From Pseudomonadota bacterium (GTDB lineage Bacteria > Pseudomonadota > Alphaproteobacteria > Rhizobiales > Rhizobiaceae), in NCBI GenBank assembly GCA_023387715.1, contig JAEWHQ010000109.1, positions 1 to 9,295 of the forward strand: a stretch of 9,295 nt of DNA. The letters run 5' to 3'. Positions within the stretch are counted from its first letter, which is position 1. The number at the start of each line of letters is the position of its first letter. Of the stretch, positions 6,401 to 9,295 are shown piece by piece. The notes under the pieces are model-generated. The model did no database searches and was not told where the DNA came from. It worked only from the letters and a program-made list of their open reading frames with translations. The position numbers and the translations under genes were made by a program.

Positions 6401-7687
6401 TTAGTTTTTATCAGCCGTTGCCTGTTGCAAGAACTTTAACACCGCCTGCCATGAAGCTTCATTGGCTTGTGCGTTATGTTTGGCATCGCCGCCCATTGTT
6501 GTCAGATTGCCATTGACCGGATGCGCATGGACAATCTGTGTCGCCGGCACATATGGAAACAGGATCGAATGACCTGCTTCCGGCAGATTATACCACTCCA
6601 CCGGATAAGCATGTTGAGCGGCCAGCAAACTCGACTGCACTAGCAGCGAATAATAATCAGACGGCCACGCGCCATCATCACCACCGGAAATCAGCATCAC
6701 CGGCCCAGCAATTTTCTCCACCGGAATACGCGCAATACGCATAGCCTCAGGGTCAGCCAATGCAGTGCGCATAGCAAGGCTATTGCGGCGCGGCTGCTCA
6801 CCGTCATCATAAGGCTTCCAGCTGGCAAAGCGGTTATTATCCCAGATATGGGTCAGTGGTTTGTCCTGATAAAGCCAGCATGGGCCATCGCGTCCTAATG
6901 CCGGATCAGCTGCCGCCTGTCCGCCATGCACAAAAGCACTTGGAACATAACCAATCACCGCCGACACTTTTTCAGGGAAAGTCGAGCCCAGCAGTAAGAC
7001 AAGTTCGCCACCGCGCGACTGGCCGCTGATGGCGACAAAATCATCCTTCGGCTTGACTGTTTCACGCAGCCAATCAAGGCCTTTTTCGAAATATTCCAAC
7101 GGCGTGTTGGAGATATATTTCGGCAGGCCTTCTGCGCCAAAATAGCCAAGTGCCAAGGCATGATAGCCACGAGACGCATAAAGAGCCGCGCGTGGCTCAT
7201 TGATGCCGCCACCTGAACCATTCATAATCATCACAGCAGGGGCAGGTTTATCACCGGCTGCGCGGTAAAGCGTACCGACAAGACCGTTAACCCGCACTTC
7301 TTCACGCGTGACACCTTCTGCCATCAATGTCTGGATGAGGTGTGCATCCGCATGTTTTTCGCCGTCACGAACCGTCAGAACTGTTTCAAGCGGCTGCGAC
7401 AAATCTTTGTTAAACTGCGGCAGCATACCTTCACGGCCATGATGCTGCGACCAGATCAGCCCCATTGCCGACACGCCCTGATAATCACCTGAAAGAGGTG
7501 CATCACGGGTAAGATCAACAACACCTTGCGCGTCCGCTTCAAATACGGCTTCGCTTTTCCAGTCAAAGCCTGCACGATTGGTCAGGCTTTGCACGGTGAT
7601 TTTGCTATGAGGCGTCGCGCCGGAAATAGTAATCCGGCGCTCCACATCAATCAGCGCAACCTCTGGTTCAACTGATATTTTCAACAT
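6401..7687 (-). CDS. Acyl-CoA thioester hydrolase / BAAT-like alpha/beta hydrolase
   Basis: This 428-aa cytoplasmic protein (no signal peptide) has the two-domain layout of acyl-CoA thioesterases and bile acid-CoA:amino acid N-acyltransferases. The N-terminal beta domain covers about residues 1-125. The alpha/beta hydrolase domain follows, with MNGSGGGINEPRAA (155-168). The nucleophile elbow GQSRGGE at 222-228 gives Ser224; the acid lies in GGDDGAWPS (Asp337 or Asp338) and the base is His373 in EAGHS. The C-terminal GGDAKHNAQANEASW block is also typical. Ser rather than Cys at the nucleophile matches hydrolases (ACOT type) more than amino-acid conjugating BAAT enzymes. The ATG at 7687 lies 11 bp after the binding-protein gene, with an AAGGA ribosome-binding site overlapping that gene's TAA stop, so the two are co-transcribed. 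The real substrate is unknown; bacterial members are rarely characterised. Confidence 0.85.
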   Translation of the reverse strand: MLKISVEPEVALIDVERRITISGATPHSKITVQSLTNRAGFDWKSEAVFEADAQGVVDLTRDAPLSGDYQGVSAMGLIWSQHHGREGMLPQFNKDLSQPLETVLTVRDGEKHADAHLIQTLMAEGVTREEVRVNGLVGTLYRAAGDKPAPAVMIMNGSGGGINEPRAALYASRGYHALALGYFGAEGLPKYISNTPLEYFEKGLDWLRETVKPKDDFVAISGQSRGGELVLLLGSTFPEKVSAVIGYVPSAFVHGGQAAADPALGRDGPCWLYQDKPLTHIWDNNRFASWKPYDDGEQPRRNSLAMRTALADPEAMRIARIPVEKIAGPVMLISGGDDGAWPSDYYSLLVQSSLLAAQHAYPVEWYNLPEAGHSILFPYVPATQIVHAHPVNGNLTTMGGDAKHNAQANEASWQAVLKFLQQATADKN

Positions 7688-7698
7688 TATGCTTGTCC

Positions 7699-9267
7699 TT
7701 AGTCGGCTTTGATTTTGCTGACCTGCATCGCAACGGTGCGGTCACTGTTCCAAGGCACAACTTTCAGATCATCACGCGCTGCCCAGATATTTTTATAATG
7801 GAACAGTGGAATGATGCCGACATCTTTCGCAACGATCTTAACGGCATTGCGAATGATTTCTTCACGCTTGGCATTGTCAAACTCGGACGTTACATCCGCC
7901 AGCGCCTTGTCAAATTCAGCACTGCTATAATTGCCCCAGTTGGAAGCGCCCAAGCCTTTTTCTTTATCCGGTGTCGCCAGAATTGAGGTCATGGCATAGG
8001 TGCCTTCACCGGTACCATTGCCCCAACCAATCATGGTCATGGCATATTCGCCCTTATTGGCGCTGCCGGAATAAACCGAGAATGGCACGACTTCGACCTG
8101 TGTTTCCACTCCAACGCGTGACCAGAACTGCGCCAGAGCCTGTGCAGTTTCAGGGCCTTGCGGGTAACGATCGCTTGGAACGTGGATGGTCATTTTAAAT
8201 CCATCCGGATATCCGGCCTCAGCCAAAAGCTCTTTGGCTTTTGCTGCATCAAACGGAATGTCTTTCGTGTCCGGATCATAACCGAATGTGCCTTCCGGCA
8301 TCCACTGATTGGCAGAAGTTGCACCATTTTGCATGATACGGCTGATGAGACCTTCACGGTTGACCGCCACATTAAGCGCTTCACGCACTTTCTGGTTCAA
8401 AAGCGGATTTTCCTTCAAAGGATTACCGGCTTTGTCGGTCAAATATTTTGAAGGCTCCGGATTGAAGCTCGGCTGCATGATAAGCGCGCGCAAGCCCGGA
8501 TAAGCATAGACCTTAACGCCTTCGGATTTTTCCAGCTTGGCAATGTCAGCAACCGACACTTTGTCGATCACATCCACGTCTTTGGCCAGAAGTGCAGCCG
8601 TACGGGCAGGACCATTATTGATATAGCGGTAAGTGACATTTTCCCATTCAGGTTTGTCACCCCAATAGGCGTCATTGCGCTTCATCAAAACGCGGTCGCC
8701 CGGTGTATAACCTGCATAGTTGTAAGGCCCGTTGGTCACCATCGCCTTGCCGCTATTATAGTCCTCGGTAGTTGATTTTTCACCGACATGTTTGCTGACA
8801 ATGTAAAGGCTGGAAAGCGTTACCGGCAGCAACGGATCAGGCACAGTGGTTTTGATAATCAGGTGATGATCATCAATGATTTCGACCTTATCAACGGTGC
8901 GGATAAAGCCTTTAACGGTGGCAACACTGCCCGGAACATCACGGGCGCGCTCATAGGAAAAAGCCACGTCTTCAGCGACAATCGGCTTGCCATCCGACCA
9001 GACAGCATCTTCATGCAAAGTAAATTCCCATGTCAGCGGATCGACATTGCGCCATGATTTGGCAACGCCCGGCTGCATGTTGACCACATCTTTGCCGGTC
9101 AGCGGATGCCAGAAATGCTGAGCAACAGAGTGATCACCCGCATGGTTGTTCAACTGCGGATCAATCGAAGACAGCGGATCGGCAAAACCAATGCGCAGAT
9201 CTTCCGCCATCGCGCTGGCAGAAAATAGAAAGGATGTCATTGCGAGGGCACTGAACAGATTTTTCAT
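7699..9267 (-). CDS. Periplasmic solute-binding protein family 5, second copy
   Basis: This is an exported binding protein for an ABC importer, 522 aa, full length for the family. The signal peptide has Lys2, a hydrophobic core and an AMA cleavage site, giving a mature N-terminus EDLRIGFADP at residue 22. The family 5 region is seen at about 79-110 (TWEFTLHEDAVWSDGKPIVAEDVAFSYERA), with VREALNVAVNREGLI further on and a C-terminal VGIIPLFHYKNIWAARDDL. It contains no Cys, unlike the other binding protein in the window, and the two differ throughout, so they are not a recent duplication. The ATG at 9267 has an AGGAG ribosome-binding site 8 nt upstream. No permease follows it; the next gene is the thioesterase-like hydrolase. 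Its transport partners may lie beyond the right edge or be those of the neighbouring operon. Confidence 0.94.
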   Translation of the reverse strand: MKNLFSALAMTSFLFSASAMAEDLRIGFADPLSSIDPQLNNHAGDHSVAQHFWHPLTGKDVVNMQPGVAKSWRNVDPLTWEFTLHEDAVWSDGKPIVAEDVAFSYERARDVPGSVATVKGFIRTVDKVEIIDDHHLIIKTTVPDPLLPVTLSSLYIVSKHVGEKSTTEDYNSGKAMVTNGPYNYAGYTPGDRVLMKRNDAYWGDKPEWENVTYRYINNGPARTAALLAKDVDVIDKVSVADIAKLEKSEGVKVYAYPGLRALIMQPSFNPEPSKYLTDKAGNPLKENPLLNQKVREALNVAVNREGLISRIMQNGATSANQWMPEGTFGYDPDTKDIPFDAAKAKELLAEAGYPDGFKMTIHVPSDRYPQGPETAQALAQFWSRVGVETQVEVVPFSVYSGSANKGEYAMTMIGWGNGTGEGTYAMTSILATPDKEKGLGASNWGNYSSAEFDKALADVTSEFDNAKREEIIRNAVKIVAKDVGIIPLFHYKNIWAARDDLKVVPWNSDRTVAMQVSKIKAD

Positions 9268-9295
9268 GCGTTTAACTCCTGTTGAGCCATAGGAC

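Noticed and set aside
1..9295. CRISPR array, tRNA or rRNA gene, insertion sequence, phage or toxin-antitoxin module
   Set aside because: The window is almost fully covered by transporter, enzyme and regulator genes. No regularly spaced repeats, transposase motifs or RNA-gene signatures were seen, and every gap is shorter than 130 bp.

Overview
The window looks like part of a bacterial chromosome or megaplasmid with roughly half G+C. It carries a nutrient-uptake locus typical of Alphaproteobacteria. Protein style (family 5 solute-binding proteins, an IclR regulator and an M81 peptidase beside a Dpp/Opp-type ABC transporter) suggests Hyphomicrobiales, perhaps a Brucellaceae relative. This placement is inference from gene content and composition, not from a marker gene.

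Layout. Five genes run leftward as one probable operon from about 5378 to the left edge: an M81 (MlrC-like) metallopeptidase, a periplasmic peptide-binding protein (535 aa), two inner-membrane permeases (DppB and DppC type) and the first 109 codons of an ATPase (DppD/OppD type) cut by the edge. Spacing is tight (27 bp, 91 bp holding a strong hairpin, a TGATG overlap, 1 bp). Divergent from it, an IclR-family regulator (about 5504-6337) runs rightward. The gap of about 125 bp between them holds a perfect 7-5-7 inverted repeat and a TTGACA-type promoter, which fits control of the transporter operon and possibly of the regulator itself. A 14-bp-stem hairpin separates the regulator from the next leftward pair, which converges on it. 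That pair is a second family 5 binding protein (522 aa, 7699-9267) and an acyl-CoA thioesterase/BAAT-type alpha/beta hydrolase (6401-7687) 11 bp downstream of it.

How it may work together (inference). A peptide or peptide-like compound is bound in the periplasm, imported by the ABC transporter and opened in the cytoplasm by the M81 hydrolase, with the IclR protein sensing the compound or a product. The second binding protein has no permease in this window. It may share the transporter next door or belong to a transporter beyond the right edge. The BAAT-like hydrolase suggests that some imported or derived compound is an acyl conjugate.

The genes all belong to known families. The interest lies in the combination, the unknown substrate and the control sites. 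Three starts are better placed at codons other than the first in-frame candidate: the peptidase, the second permease and the regulator.
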